This document shows positions 34,199 to 42,918 of a stretch of DNA of 64,000 bases, piece by piece; position 1 is the first letter of the stretch; every line of letters begins with the position of its first letter. The notes beneath the pieces are model-generated. The model was not told the origin of the DNA, did not search any database, and saw nothing but the letters and a program-made list of their open reading frames with translations. Location of the stretch: contig CP064987.1 of the NCBI GenBank assembly GCA_016699835.1, positions 496,001 to 560,000 of the forward strand, in the 5' to 3' direction. A program made the translations under genes and the position numbers. The stretch comes from Phycisphaerales bacterium. GTDB taxonomy: Bacteria > Planctomycetota > Phycisphaerae > Phycisphaerales > UBA1924.

Positions 34199-37100
34199 AT
34201 GAACGTTCGCAACTCGCAGTCGGTCCGCACCCTCCTCGCTGCCGCCGGTCTTTTGGTGAGCGCCCACGCGATAGCGTTCGCGGAGACGGCTCCTCTGGAG
34301 GCAGCCCCCACGACGGATTCGGTGAAGGACGCGAGCATGTCGCTCGACCAGGCGAAGGACCATGAGGCGAACGGGCGGCTCTTTGAGGCCCGCGAGATCC
34401 TTATCTCGCTGACGACCGACCGCGGGATGCTGGGGCTGACCGACACGCAGCGTGTCGAGGCGTCGGACCTGCTGGCGTCGACGAACCGGAAGATCAAGTC
34501 GCTGGCCCCCACGGATCGCAGTGTGCTCACGGCCGAGTTCTCGCTGCACGCGGGCGACCTGGTGGGCGCGGAGCGTCATGCCGACGCGGTGGTGAAGGAC
34601 CCGCAGGCGAGCAACGGGATGGCGATGCGGGCGAGGAAGATTTTGGAGACGATCGGCGAACGCCGCGCGGAGATCTCGGGGACGGCTCCTGCGATGCTGG
34701 ACCGGGCGACGGCCGCCCTCGACTCGGGCGATACGGGAACCTGCAAGACGCTGGTCGAGACGCTGTCCAAGTCGGGCGTGACGCTCGACGGTGCGAACGC
34801 GGATCGGTTGTCGCGGTTGCAGTTGGCGATGTTTGACCTGCACAACGCGTCGGCGCCATCGGCGGGGTTGCTGCAGCCTGGCGTGGTCCGGCCTCGGAAT
34901 CCTCGCGAGAACCCGCCCGAGCCCACTCCCGAACCCACGCCGGAGCCGACTCCGGAGCCAACGCCGGCGCCGGCCCCGGAGCCTGTGGTGGTGACGCCAG
35001 CGCCCGAGCCTGTGGTGGTGACTCCTGCCCCCGAGCCGACGCCCGCTCCGGCCCCGGTGCCGACGGTGGACCCGGTCGAGCAGGCGATGCGGATGTCGAT
35101 GCAGCAGTTGCTGGCCGAGGCGGATCAGGCGTTCAACGCGGGGCGGTATAGCGATGCCGTGTCGAAGTATCAGCAGGTTCGTTCGACAGGCTCGCAGTAT
35201 CTGAGCGGCGACCAGATCCAGATGGTTGATTCGCGGATGGCCGAGGCGCGGGCGCGGCTGAACACGAATGTCGGCACGCAGAACATCCTGGATCAATCGA
35301 TCCAGACGCAGCAGGCCATCTTGCAGAACGCCCGCGCCGAGTTCTCGAACTACATGGAGCAGTCTCGGGCAGCACTGGCGTCAGGGGATTATGAGGCCGC
35401 CCGGAACATGGCGGCGAGCGCACTGCTCCGCCTGGGGCAGGCGAAGAACTTTCTCTCGGCGGGGGAGTATGAGTCGCTCCTGCAGCAGCAGAAGGATCTG
35501 CTCGCGCAGATCGGAATCGAGGCGGATCGTGCTCGGGCTGCGGAGACCGTGAAGAACGCCCAAGAACTCGAGATTGCACGCCGCACCGCGGAGGCGACGC
35601 TGGAGCAGACCAAGCGTCAGCGGATCGACGAATCGATCAAGCGGATCCGGGCGTTGCAGGTTGAGCAGAACTATGGCGACGCGCTGCAGCAGGTGGACGC
35701 GCTCCTTCTGATCGACCCTCGCAACCCGACGGGTTTGCTGCTGCGTGATGTGTTGACCGACATGCTGGCGTATCAGCGGGACTCGTTCGCTCGTGACCAG
35801 ATCCAGAAGAGCGTGGCGAACCACTCGGCGGAGACGGTCGAGGCGACGATTTTGCCGCGTGGGATCATCAACTACCCGCCGGATTGGCCGAATATCAGCC
35901 GTATCCGCGGGACGCCTCTCGCGTTCGCGGACACGGAGGAGAATCGGCGGACGCTGGCGTCCCTGGGCAAGAGTGCGCCGGCGAAGTTCGAGGACAACTC
36001 GCTGGGCGACGTGATCGCGTACATTGGGTCGATCAGCAACACGCAGATCGACCCGGACTGGGCGTCGCTCGAGGCCGAGGGGATCGACAAGGACACGCCC
36101 GTCACGCTGAACCTGACGAACGTGTCGATCCGGACGATTCTGGATCGCGTGTCGGAGAAGGTGAGCATCGATCCGTACGACACGTCCACGGGGGCGAGTT
36201 GGACGATCAGCGACGGCGTGGTGCTCTTTGGCTCGAAGAAGCAGATCAACCGGAACAAGGCGCTGGTGATCTATGACATCAAGGACCTGTTGATCGAGGT
36301 GCCGAACTACACGAACGCGCCGGAGTTTGACCTGAACACGGTGCTGCAAGGCTCGGGCGGGCGCGGCGCGTCGCAGGCTCGGTCGCCGTTCCGTGACACG
36401 GGCGGAGCCGGGCAGAACGACGAGGATCGCCCGACAATCGAGGAGCGGACGGACGATCTGATCCGGATCATCACGGCCCACGTGGACCCCAACGGGTGGT
36501 CGAACAACGGCGGCGACATTGGGTCGATCGACAAGTTCCAGGGGAACCTGATCGTCAACAACACGCCGCGGAACCACCGCGAGATCCACGGGCTGCTCTC
36601 GAAGTTGCGTGAGTTCCGCGCGATGCAGATCAACGTTGAGGCGCGATTCCTGCTCGTGTCGACGGGGTTCTTCGAGGAGGTCGGCGTCGATATCGATGTG
36701 TACTTCAACGCGAAGAACAACCAGGTTCGGACGGCCCGGGCGACGGACCGGAACATTCAGGCGAGCGACTTCTTTGACTTCCAGCGCGGCGGGCTGCGTC
36801 GTGTGCTCGATTCGGAGCAGTATGCGCCAGATGGGAGCATCACGCCCGCCACGGGCACAGATCCGACGGCGAACAACGCGCTCCAGAATGTGTCGAATCC
36901 CTCGCCGATGTCGGTCGTGGGCGCCGGGCAGGGCTCATTGAGCCTGGCGGAGCAGTTGATCCAGGGTGGGTTTGCCGGGCTGGTCGGGCCCGAGGCCCCG
37001 GCGCTGGGCATTGCCGGGCAGTTCCTGGACGACATCCAGGTGGACTTCCTGATCAAGGCGACACAGGCCGATCGGCGGACGGTGACGCTGACGGCTCCTC

Positions 37101-37687
37101 GACTGACGTTCACGAACGGGCAGACGTCGAACCTGATCGTGGCGACGCAGCGGGCGTTCGTGTCGGACCTCCAGCCGGTGACGGCCGAGGGCGCGGTCGG
37201 GTTCGATCCGACGGTGGGCGTCGTGAACGAGGGCGTCGTGCTCATCGTGAACGGGACGATCTCAGCGGATCGTCGGTATGTCACGCTCGACGTCTCGACG
37301 AGCATCTCGAAGATCGACGGGTTTGCGCAGCAGGAAGTGAACGCGACGGCGGGGAACCGGATCGTCGGCTCGGGCGATGTTGCCGGGTCGTTCATCCAGT
37401 TGCCGACGGTGACGGTGACGCGTGTGAGCACGACGGTGACCGTGCCCGATCAGGGGACGATCCTGCTCGGCGGGCAGCGCCTGGTGACGGACTCGGAGGT
37501 CGAGACGGGCGTGCCCGTGCTCTCGAAACTCCCGATCCTGAACCGGCTCTTCTCGAACCGGATCTCGTCTCGTGAAGAGCAGACGCTGCTCATCCTGATC
37601 AAGCCGACGGTCCTCATCCAGAACGAGCAGGAAGAAGGCTCGTTCCCGGGGATTGGCGAGAGCATTCGGGCCGGGTTCGGCGGGTAA
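34199..37687 (+). CDS. Type II/IV secretion-system secretin with large N-terminal repeat region
   Basis: A 1162-aa outer-membrane secretin. The ATG at 34199 precedes a signal peptide (LLAAAGLLVSAHAIAFAE, ending about residue 30). Residues about 35-230 are helical and TPR-like, followed by a Pro-rich spacer with repeated PEPTPEPTPEP and PEPVVVTPAP units (about 243-295), a coiled-coil region (about 300-540), N-domain-like modules (GDVIAYIGSISNTQID and VSIRTILDRVSEKVSI, about 600-650) and the secretin C domain from about 900. The final VTVPDQGTILLGGQRL and VPVLSKLPILNRLFSNR segments are diagnostic. It is long compared with PilQ or GspD (about 650-750). It could pair with the PilN/PilO-like proteins at 18.7-19.8 kb. 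A strong terminator follows. Confidence 0.92.
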   Translation: MNVRNSQSVRTLLAAAGLLVSAHAIAFAETAPLEAAPTTDSVKDASMSLDQAKDHEANGRLFEAREILISLTTDRGMLGLTDTQRVEASDLLASTNRKIKSLAPTDRSVLTAEFSLHAGDLVGAERHADAVVKDPQASNGMAMRARKILETIGERRAEISGTAPAMLDRATAALDSGDTGTCKTLVETLSKSGVTLDGANADRLSRLQLAMFDLHNASAPSAGLLQPGVVRPRNPRENPPEPTPEPTPEPTPEPTPAPAPEPVVVTPAPEPVVVTPAPEPTPAPAPVPTVDPVEQAMRMSMQQLLAEADQAFNAGRYSDAVSKYQQVRSTGSQYLSGDQIQMVDSRMAEARARLNTNVGTQNILDQSIQTQQAILQNARAEFSNYMEQSRAALASGDYEAARNMAASALLRLGQAKNFLSAGEYESLLQQQKDLLAQIGIEADRARAAETVKNAQELEIARRTAEATLEQTKRQRIDESIKRIRALQVEQNYGDALQQVDALLLIDPRNPTGLLLRDVLTDMLAYQRDSFARDQIQKSVANHSAETVEATILPRGIINYPPDWPNISRIRGTPLAFADTEENRRTLASLGKSAPAKFEDNSLGDVIAYIGSISNTQIDPDWASLEAEGIDKDTPVTLNLTNVSIRTILDRVSEKVSIDPYDTSTGASWTISDGVVLFGSKKQINRNKALVIYDIKDLLIEVPNYTNAPEFDLNTVLQGSGGRGASQARSPFRDTGGAGQNDEDRPTIEERTDDLIRIITAHVDPNGWSNNGGDIGSIDKFQGNLIVNNTPRNHREIHGLLSKLREFRAMQINVEARFLLVSTGFFEEVGVDIDVYFNAKNNQVRTARATDRNIQASDFFDFQRGGLRRVLDSEQYAPDGSITPATGTDPTANNALQNVSNPSPMSVVGAGQGSLSLAEQLIQGGFAGLVGPEAPALGIAGQFLDDIQVDFLIKATQADRRTVTLTAPRLTFTNGQTSNLIVATQRAFVSDLQPVTAEGAVGFDPTVGVVNEGVVLIVNGTISADRRYVTLDVSTSISKIDGFAQQEVNATAGNRIVGSGDVAGSFIQLPTVTVTRVSTTVTVPDQGTILLGGQRLVTDSEVETGVPVLSKLPILNRLFSNRISSREEQTLLILIKPTVLIQNEQEEGSFPGIGESIRAGFGG

Positions 37688-38022
37688 GGCGTCGGCCTGA
37701 CGAGGGGCCACATCCCATGAATCGCTTCCGCCCCGCCCTCATCGGCGGGGCGTTTTCTTTGGCTGGGGCCTCGAGGACGTGAACGTATCGGCGTGCCCTG
37801 ACGTGTTGGATCCGTCACAGATCGGACGTTCCACTTCGTATTCCCGGCTTCTCGTCGAAGGGGGGGAGAAATCGTGCCGACATTGTCGAGGCGCGGGCCG
37901 CGCATGGGCCTATGGATGGGCTGACTGGCGGTGGGCCGCGCTACACTCTTCCCCTTGCGGGCGGTCGTCCGAGAACCACCGGTCCTTGCCCGTTTTGCTC
38001 ACGTCTTCCACGGAGGTCCAGC
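37688..38022. other. Intergenic region between secretin and STAS gene
   Basis: 335 bp: the secretin terminator (37729-37760), then sequence with no supportable gene and finally the leader of the STAS-domain gene with GGAGG at 38012-38016. Confidence 0.5.
37729..37760 (+). terminator. Rho-independent terminator of the secretin gene
   Basis: A 9-bp perfect stem CGCCCCGCC/GGCGGGGCG (37729-37737, 37744-37752), loop CTCATC, followed directly by TTTTCTTT. Confidence 0.9.
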
Positions 38023-38379
38023 ATGACCCAGGAATCCCGGCTTCGCGTCAAGCGTCAGAACGACATCACGGTCGTCGAGTTTGTCGACCGCAACATTCTC
38101 GACGAGGCGAACATCCAGGCGATCGGCGACGAGATCGCGACGCTGATCGATGCCGAGGCGACGCCGAAGATGCTGATCAGTTTCTCGAACGTCGACCACC
38201 TGTCGTCGGCGGCGCTTGGCACGCTCATCACGATCAACAACCGCGTCCGGCACAAGAACGGGCAGTTGCGTCTCTCGAACATTGACCCGCAGATCTACGA
38301 GGTATTCGTGATCACGCGGCTGAACAAACTGTTCCAGATCTTCGAGACGTCTGACGAAGCGATCAAGAGTTTCGCGTGA
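38023..38379 (+). CDS. STAS-domain anti-sigma-factor antagonist
   Basis: A 118-aa STAS protein of the SpoIIAA/RsbV type. The ATG at 38023 has GGAGG 6 nt upstream. The phosphorylatable serine is expected in DHLSSAALGTLI (Ser61/Ser62), matching the DSSGLG loop of SpoIIAA with Ser62 at the phosphorylation position. In such systems the unphosphorylated antagonist binds the HATPase kinase and frees a target, usually a sigma factor. The kinase candidate is the next gene (38441-38902), 61 bp downstream, so the two form a partner-switching pair. The switched target is not identified here. Confidence 0.88.
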   Translation: MTQESRLRVKRQNDITVVEFVDRNILDEANIQAIGDEIATLIDAEATPKMLISFSNVDHLSSAALGTLITINNRVRHKNGQLRLSNIDPQIYEVFVITRLNKLFQIFETSDEAIKSFA

Positions 38380-38440
38380 GTTCCAGGGCGTGAGGCCGGG
38401 CACGAGCCGGCTGGATTCCGGTTGATCGCACGATGACGAG

Positions 38441-38902
38441 ATGAGTGGAGCCCGATTGAGTTCTCCCGCGCCCACACACGGTTCCGCGACGCATGCGCCC
38501 TCGCGCGGGACGATCGTGGTCCGCGAGGGGAAGGCGGGGATAGAGCCGGCCCTCGTTCGGCTCGTGGTGGCAATCGAGGAGCACGCCTATCCCAAGGCCG
38601 GGGTCTTCGCGATGAGGCTGGCCTTGCACGAGGCGATCACCAACGCGATCGTGCACGGACACAAGGGGATGCCCGAGACGACGCCCGTGTTGATTGAATA
38701 TGAGGTGACGGCGTCCCACGCGACGTTCACGGTGGTCGACCAGGGACCGGGCTTCGACCCCGAGGCGATCCCCGACCCGACGCTCGACGAGAACCTCGAG
38801 AACACGTCGGGGCGGGGTTTGATGCTCATCCGGGCGTATATGGCCGAGGTCTCGCACAATGCCGCGGGGAACCGGCTGACGATGCGATTCGTCCGGAAAT
38901 AA
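38441..38902 (+). CDS. RsbW/SpoIIAB-type HATPase serine kinase (anti-sigma factor)
   Basis: A 153-aa GHKL ATPase. The N box is ALHEAITNAIVHGH (61-74, with Glu64 and Asn68), the G1 box DQGPGFDP (100-107) and the G2 box TSGRGLMLI (122-130). An unstructured Ser/Pro-rich N-terminal 25 residues precede the domain; a later start is possible, but there is no good alternative ATG. RsbW-type kinases phosphorylate the STAS antagonist and bind the sigma factor. It lies right after the STAS gene. Targets might include a sigma factor elsewhere; a sigma-70 gene is found at 44.6 kb, but no link is shown. Confidence 0.88.
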   Translation: MSGARLSSPAPTHGSATHAPSRGTIVVREGKAGIEPALVRLVVAIEEHAYPKAGVFAMRLALHEAITNAIVHGHKGMPETTPVLIEYEVTASHATFTVVDQGPGFDPEAIPDPTLDENLENTSGRGLMLIRAYMAEVSHNAAGNRLTMRFVRK

Positions 38903-38950
38903 GGGCGATCGAGGGTGATTCGCGACTGATTCTGCGAAACCTTTGGCTGC

Positions 38951-38963
38951 TAGAATGATTCTA
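38951..38963. promoter_or_regulatory. Palindrome upstream of the isc operon (putative operator)
   Basis: TAGAATGATTCTA is a perfect 6-1-6 inverted repeat, 56 bp before iscS. Its centre AATGATT matches the core of the 7-1-7 Fur-type operator. A metal or Fe-S regulator binding here is plausible; no IscR gene is adjacent. Confidence 0.5.
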
Positions 38964-39018
38964 AAGATCAACTGGGACGACTGGCGGAGGCCCGCCGGGG
39001 GATTCCGTGGAGACTCGA

Positions 39019-40257
39019 ATGGCTCTGAAACTACCCATCTACATGGACCATGCTGCGACGACGCCGTGCGACCCTCGCGTGGTGGAGGCGATGCTGCCGT
39101 ATTTCACGAAGGTGTTCGGGAATCCGGGGAGCCGGAACCATCGGTTCGGGTGGGAGGCGGAGGCGGCGGTGGACAACGCTCGCGAGCAGGTCGCGGCGCT
39201 GATCGGGGCGAACGACAAGGAGATCATTTTCACGTCGGGCGCGACGGAGAGCAACAACCTGGCGATCAAGGGCGCGGCATACATGTATGAGAGGGCCGGC
39301 GCGGGATCCTCGAAGCGTGGGCACATCATCACGAGCATCATCGAGCACAAGGCGGTCCTTGATCCGGCGAAGCGACTCCTTAAGGAAGGGTTCGATGTGA
39401 CCTTCCTGGAGCCGCCGGCGGACGGGATCATCACGGCGGCGATGGTGAAGGAGGCGATGCGCGAGGACACGATTCTCGTGAGCCTGATGTGGGCGAACAA
39501 CGAGATCGGGACGATCAGCGAGATCCGCGAGATCGGCGCGCTCTGCCACGAGCGAGAGATCGTGTTCCACACGGACGCGACGCAGTGGGTCGGGAAGATG
39601 CCGACGGACGTCGAGAAGGACAACGTCGACCTGATGTCGTTCAGCGGGCACAAGATCTATGGGCCCAAGGGCGTGGGCGGGTTGTACGTGCGTCGGCGCC
39701 GGCCTCGGATCCGGCTGCAGTCGCTCGTCGATGGCGGCGGGCAGGAGCGCGGGTTCCGTTCGGGGACTTTGAACGTGACTGGGATTGTGGGCCTCGGGAA
39801 GGCGGCGGAGATTGCGAAGGCCGAGATGCACGCGGACGGCGAGAGGCTGTTCAAACTCCGGACGAAGATCGAAGCGGAGTTGACGAAGCGTTTGGACAGT
39901 TGCGCGGTGAACGGGCACAAGGACAAGCGTCTGCCCCACCTGACGAACATCTCGTTCGGGTTTGTGGAGGGGGAGAGCCTGATGATGGCGGTGAAGGAGA
40001 TCGCGTGCTCGAGCGGGAGCGCCTGCACGAGCGCGAGCCTGGAGCCGAGTTACGTGCTCAAGGGGTTGGGCGTCGGGGACGAACTGGCGCACAGTTCGCT
40101 GCGGCTGAGCCTTGGGAAGGGGACGACGGCGGAAGAGGTGGACTATGCGATCGAGAAGATCGCGGAGAATGTGAAGAAGTTGCGATCGCTCAGCCCTCTC
40201 TATGACATGCACAATGAGGGTATCGATCTGTCGAAAGTCGAATGGGCGCACCACTAG
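39019..40257 (+). CDS. iscS: Cysteine desulfurase IscS
   Basis: A 412-aa PLP enzyme that removes sulfur from cysteine for Fe-S cluster assembly and thiolation. The start at 39019 (MALKLPIYMDHAATTP) has GGAG 6 nt upstream; GTG 39007 overlaps that site and is rejected. Landmarks are YMDHAATTPCDPRV, SGATESNN (PLP phosphate), HTDATQWVGK, the Schiff-base lysine in SFSGHKIYGPKGVG and the persulfide loop with cysteine in CSSGSACTSASLEPS. These place it in the IscS (group I) class, not SufS. It heads an iscS-iscU-iscA operon; iscU starts 10 bp on. The persulfide is passed to IscU. Confidence 0.96.
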   Translation: MALKLPIYMDHAATTPCDPRVVEAMLPYFTKVFGNPGSRNHRFGWEAEAAVDNAREQVAALIGANDKEIIFTSGATESNNLAIKGAAYMYERAGAGSSKRGHIITSIIEHKAVLDPAKRLLKEGFDVTFLEPPADGIITAAMVKEAMREDTILVSLMWANNEIGTISEIREIGALCHEREIVFHTDATQWVGKMPTDVEKDNVDLMSFSGHKIYGPKGVGGLYVRRRRPRIRLQSLVDGGGQERGFRSGTLNVTGIVGLGKAAEIAKAEMHADGERLFKLRTKIEAELTKRLDSCAVNGHKDKRLPHLTNISFGFVEGESLMMAVKEIACSSGSACTSASLEPSYVLKGLGVGDELAHSSLRLSLGKGTTAEEVDYAIEKIAENVKKLRSLSPLYDMHNEGIDLSKVEWAHH

Positions 40258-40267
40258 GAGGATTCGA

Positions 40268-40699
40268 ATGGCCTATGGACCGAAAATCATCGATCACTAC
40301 GAGCACCCGCGGAACGTGGGGAACTTTGGCACGCAGGCCGAGGTGAAGTCGCGCAAGGACGTCGGCGTCGGGCTTGTCGGCGCGCCCGAGTGCGGCGACG
40401 TGATGCAACTCCAGATCAAGGTGGACCAGGAGACGGGCCTCATCGAGGACGCGAAGTTCAAGTGCTTCGGGTGCGGCTCGGCGATCGCGTCATCGTCGCT
40501 CGCGACGGAGTGGCTGAAGGGCAAATCGCTCGACGAGGGCCTGGCGATCAAGAACACGCAGATCGTGGAGGAGTTGAGCCTCCCGCCGGTGAAGATCCAC
40601 TGCTCGGTGCTGGCGGAGGACGCCATCCGGGCGGCGATCGCGGATTACAAAGCGAAGAATGGCGTGAAGGCCGCACAGAGCGCGCACGCCGGAGCGTAG
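40268..40699 (+). CDS. iscU: Fe-S cluster scaffold protein IscU
   Basis: A 143-aa scaffold protein. The start is ATG 40268 with AGGAGG in the sequence TAGGAGGATTCGA before it. The three cluster cysteines are in GAPECGDVM (Cys42), KCFGCGSAIASSS (Cys66 and Cys69) and IHCSVLAEDAI (Cys112), the last being the sulfur acceptor; Asp44 follows Cys42 as usual. The HscA-binding LPPVK motif is retained in SLPPVKIHC, although hscA and hscB are not in the operon. The C-terminal extension NGVKAAQSAHAGA is a little longer than in enterobacteria. Confidence 0.95.
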   Translation: MAYGPKIIDHYEHPRNVGNFGTQAEVKSRKDVGVGLVGAPECGDVMQLQIKVDQETGLIEDAKFKCFGCGSAIASSSLATEWLKGKSLDEGLAIKNTQIVEELSLPPVKIHCSVLAEDAIRAAIADYKAKNGVKAAQSAHAGA

Positions 40700-40759
40700 T
40701 TGAATGAGCATGGCGCGAGCCGCCGAACTGACCGATCGAGCTTGCCGATAGGATTATTC

Positions 40760-41128
40760 ATGAGCACGACAACGACCACACCGAGCACCGAGACCCAGGG
40801 CGTGATCCTCACCGAGGTGGCCGCGAAGGAGATCAAGCGGATCATCGTCGAGCAGGAACTCGACGCGGAAAAAGTCCGCCTGCGCGTGGGCGTGAAGGGA
40901 GGCGGGTGCTCGGGGTTCTCGTACATCCTCGATCTCACCGAGACGCACAAGGAGACCGACGAGGTCTTCGAGCAGCACGGCGTGAAGATCATCGTGGACC
41001 CGAAGAGCCTCTTGTACCTCAACGGCGTGACGATCAACTTCCGTGACGAGATCATGGGACGCGGGTTTGTGTTCGACAATCCCAACGCGACGAGCACCTG
41101 CGGCTGCGGATCGAGTTTCCAGGCCTGA
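40760..41128 (+). CDS. iscA: A-type Fe-S carrier protein (IscA/ErpA)
   Basis: A 122-aa HesB-like carrier that accepts Fe-S clusters from IscU and hands them to apo-proteins. The three conserved cysteines are Cys50 in KGGGCSGFSY and Cys114 and Cys116 in STCGCGSSF at the C terminus. The ATG at 40760 begins with a Thr-rich tail of about 12 residues before the fold; an in-frame TTG right after the iscU stop is unlikely. It closes a minimal isc operon of three genes. No terminator was clearly seen; sequence around 41132-41163 is only weakly self-complementary. Confidence 0.92.
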   Translation: MSTTTTTPSTETQGVILTEVAAKEIKRIIVEQELDAEKVRLRVGVKGGGCSGFSYILDLTETHKETDEVFEQHGVKIIVDPKSLLYLNGVTINFRDEIMGRGFVFDNPNATSTCGCGSSFQA

Positions 41129-41371
41129 GTTGATCGCGGGCTGGCTCGTCGATCCGCGGATTTTGCCACGGCTGACAGACGGTATTCGTTGGAGTTTCTG
41201 TGTACGCGGGCGCCACGGCAAGACGTTTCGTGCCTGATTCGGCGTTGTTCCTCAACGCGTTTGCCCTTCGTTCGCGGCTTGCGGTGGAACCGAACCGGTG
41301 TTAGGATCAGGCGAGGCGGGAGGGGCACGCGTCGGGTTTCTGGCGCACACTCTCGGTAGGGACGACGCCCC

Positions 41372-41857
41372 ATGACGCAATCACCGGTTCCGCTCGGCAC
41401 AACGCAGAGTTTCATGCCGCCCTCGGCGACGCAGTTCAGCGTCTTCCTGGCGAACAAGGTCGGGCGGCTTTTGGATCTTGTGGAGCGGCTGGACACGGAG
41501 ACGTGCCGCATTTGTGCGTTGTCGGTGCACGAGGCGAGCGATCACGCGGTGGTGCGGATTGTGCCCAACAACGCGAAGGCGGCGCGGGAGCGGCTAAAGA
41601 CGCAAGGACTGCCGTTCTCGGAGCGGGAGGTTCTGCTCGTGGAGATCGGGCCGAACCAGAGCCTGGCGAAGGTGTGCCTCGCGCTCCTGTCGGCGGAGTT
41701 ATCGATCCACTTCGCGTATCCGTTGCTCACGGCGATGGATCGCGGGCCGGTGATCGCGCTCGCGGTGGACGACATGACGCTGGCGGGGCAACTGCTGCGG
41801 AAGATCGAGTTCCGGTTACTGGGGGAGAACGACCTGCCGCAGTATCGCGGATCGTGA
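41372..41857 (+). CDS. Protein with two ACT-like domains
   Basis: A 161-aa protein. After about 20 linker residues there are two babbabb-type halves: QFSVFLANKVGRLLDLVERL (21-40) beginning the first ACT unit, with the typical N-x-x-GRL start, and EVLLVEIGPNQSLAKVCLAL starting the second. ACT units bind amino acids and regulate enzymes or act as free sensors. The gene stands alone in a 243-bp gap after the isc operon and is convergent with trxB. Ligand and partner are unknown. Confidence 0.78.
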   Translation: MTQSPVPLGTTQSFMPPSATQFSVFLANKVGRLLDLVERLDTETCRICALSVHEASDHAVVRIVPNNAKAARERLKTQGLPFSEREVLLVEIGPNQSLAKVCLALLSAELSIHFAYPLLTAMDRGPVIALAVDDMTLAGQLLRKIEFRLLGENDLPQYRGS

Positions 41858-41890
41858 ATCGATCGCTTTCGACTGGTCAGTTGAGGAGTT

Positions 41891-42868
41891 CTAGTGGACA
41901 CCCTCGGCGGCGAGCCATCGCTCGGCATCGAGGGCGGCCTGGCACCCCATGCCCGCGGCAGTGACGGCCTGGCGATAGTCGGCGTCGGCGACGTCGCCCG
42001 CGGCGAAGACGCCGGGGATATTGGTGTATGAGTTTCGCTTCGTCAGTTCGACGTAGCCCTTATCGGTGAGGTTGATGCCCGAGCCTTTGAGGAACTTGGT
42101 GGCCGGTGTGTGGCCGATGGCGATGAAGAGGCCCTTGACGTCGAGGCGGGAGCGTTCACCGGTCTGGGTGTTCTCGAGCGTGACGCCCTCGATCTTGTCC
42201 TGGCCCAGAACGTCCACGACGTGGCTGTTCCAGACGACCTTGGCGTTGGGGCGGTCGAGGAACCGCTTCTGCATGATTTTGCTGGCGCGGAGTTCGTCGC
42301 GACGGTGGATGATGTAGACAGTGCTGGCGAACTTGGTGAGGTAGGTGGCCTCTTCCATGGCGGTGTCGCCGCCGCCGACGACGGCGAGGGGCTGGTTTCG
42401 GAAGGCGGGGAGGGCACCGTCGCAGACGGCGCAGGCGGAGACGCCCCCACCGCTGCGGGCGAGTCGCATCTCGTTGTCGAGGCCGAGCCAGTTGGCGGTT
42501 GCGCCGGTGGCGATGATGACGGTGTGGGCGTGGACGGGCTTGCCGCCCTCGACGTGGAGGGTGAAGGGGCGCGTGGAGAAGTCGCAGCGTTCGATGTCTT
42601 CTTCGATGACCTTGGTGCCGAAGCGTTCGGCCTGCTTTCGGAAGGTGTCCATCATCTCGGGGCCGTTGATGCCGTGCTCGAAGCCGGGGTAGTTCTCGAC
42701 CTCGGTGGTGAGCATGAGTTGGCCGCCCGGGAGGACGGGGCCTGGGTCCTGCTTGGGGACGCCCGTGTAGAGGACGGGTTCGAGTTGGGCGCGAGCGGCG
42801 TAGATGGCAGCGGTCCAGCCGGCGGGGCCTGAGCCGATGATCGCGACTTTGTGGGCGTGTGAGGGCAT
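41891..42868 (-). CDS. trxB: Thioredoxin reductase
   Basis: A 325-aa low-molecular-weight thioredoxin reductase. FAD-binding GSGPAGWTAAIYAARA (12-27), the redox motif SACAVCDGA (Cys146-Cys149), NADPH-binding VVGGGDTAMEEATYL and the C-terminal FAAGDVAD are all in place. ATG 42868 (MPSHAHKVAIIGSG) is selected because the fold begins eight residues later, and longer forms enter the intergenic region. NADPH reduces thioredoxin, which could in turn serve the thiol protein at 23.7 kb, although the two are not linked genetically. Confidence 0.95.
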   Translation of the reverse strand: MPSHAHKVAIIGSGPAGWTAAIYAARAQLEPVLYTGVPKQDPGPVLPGGQLMLTTEVENYPGFEHGINGPEMMDTFRKQAERFGTKVIEEDIERCDFSTRPFTLHVEGGKPVHAHTVIIATGATANWLGLDNEMRLARSGGGVSACAVCDGALPAFRNQPLAVVGGGDTAMEEATYLTKFASTVYIIHRRDELRASKIMQKRFLDRPNAKVVWNSHVVDVLGQDKIEGVTLENTQTGERSRLDVKGLFIAIGHTPATKFLKGSGINLTDKGYVELTKRNSYTNIPGVFAAGDVADADYRQAVTAAGMGCQAALDAERWLAAEGVH

Positions 42869-42918
42869 CGTGGTCCTAAGAGCGTGGTCCAAAGTTGGAT
42901 GCCGGGCGTTGATGGAGA

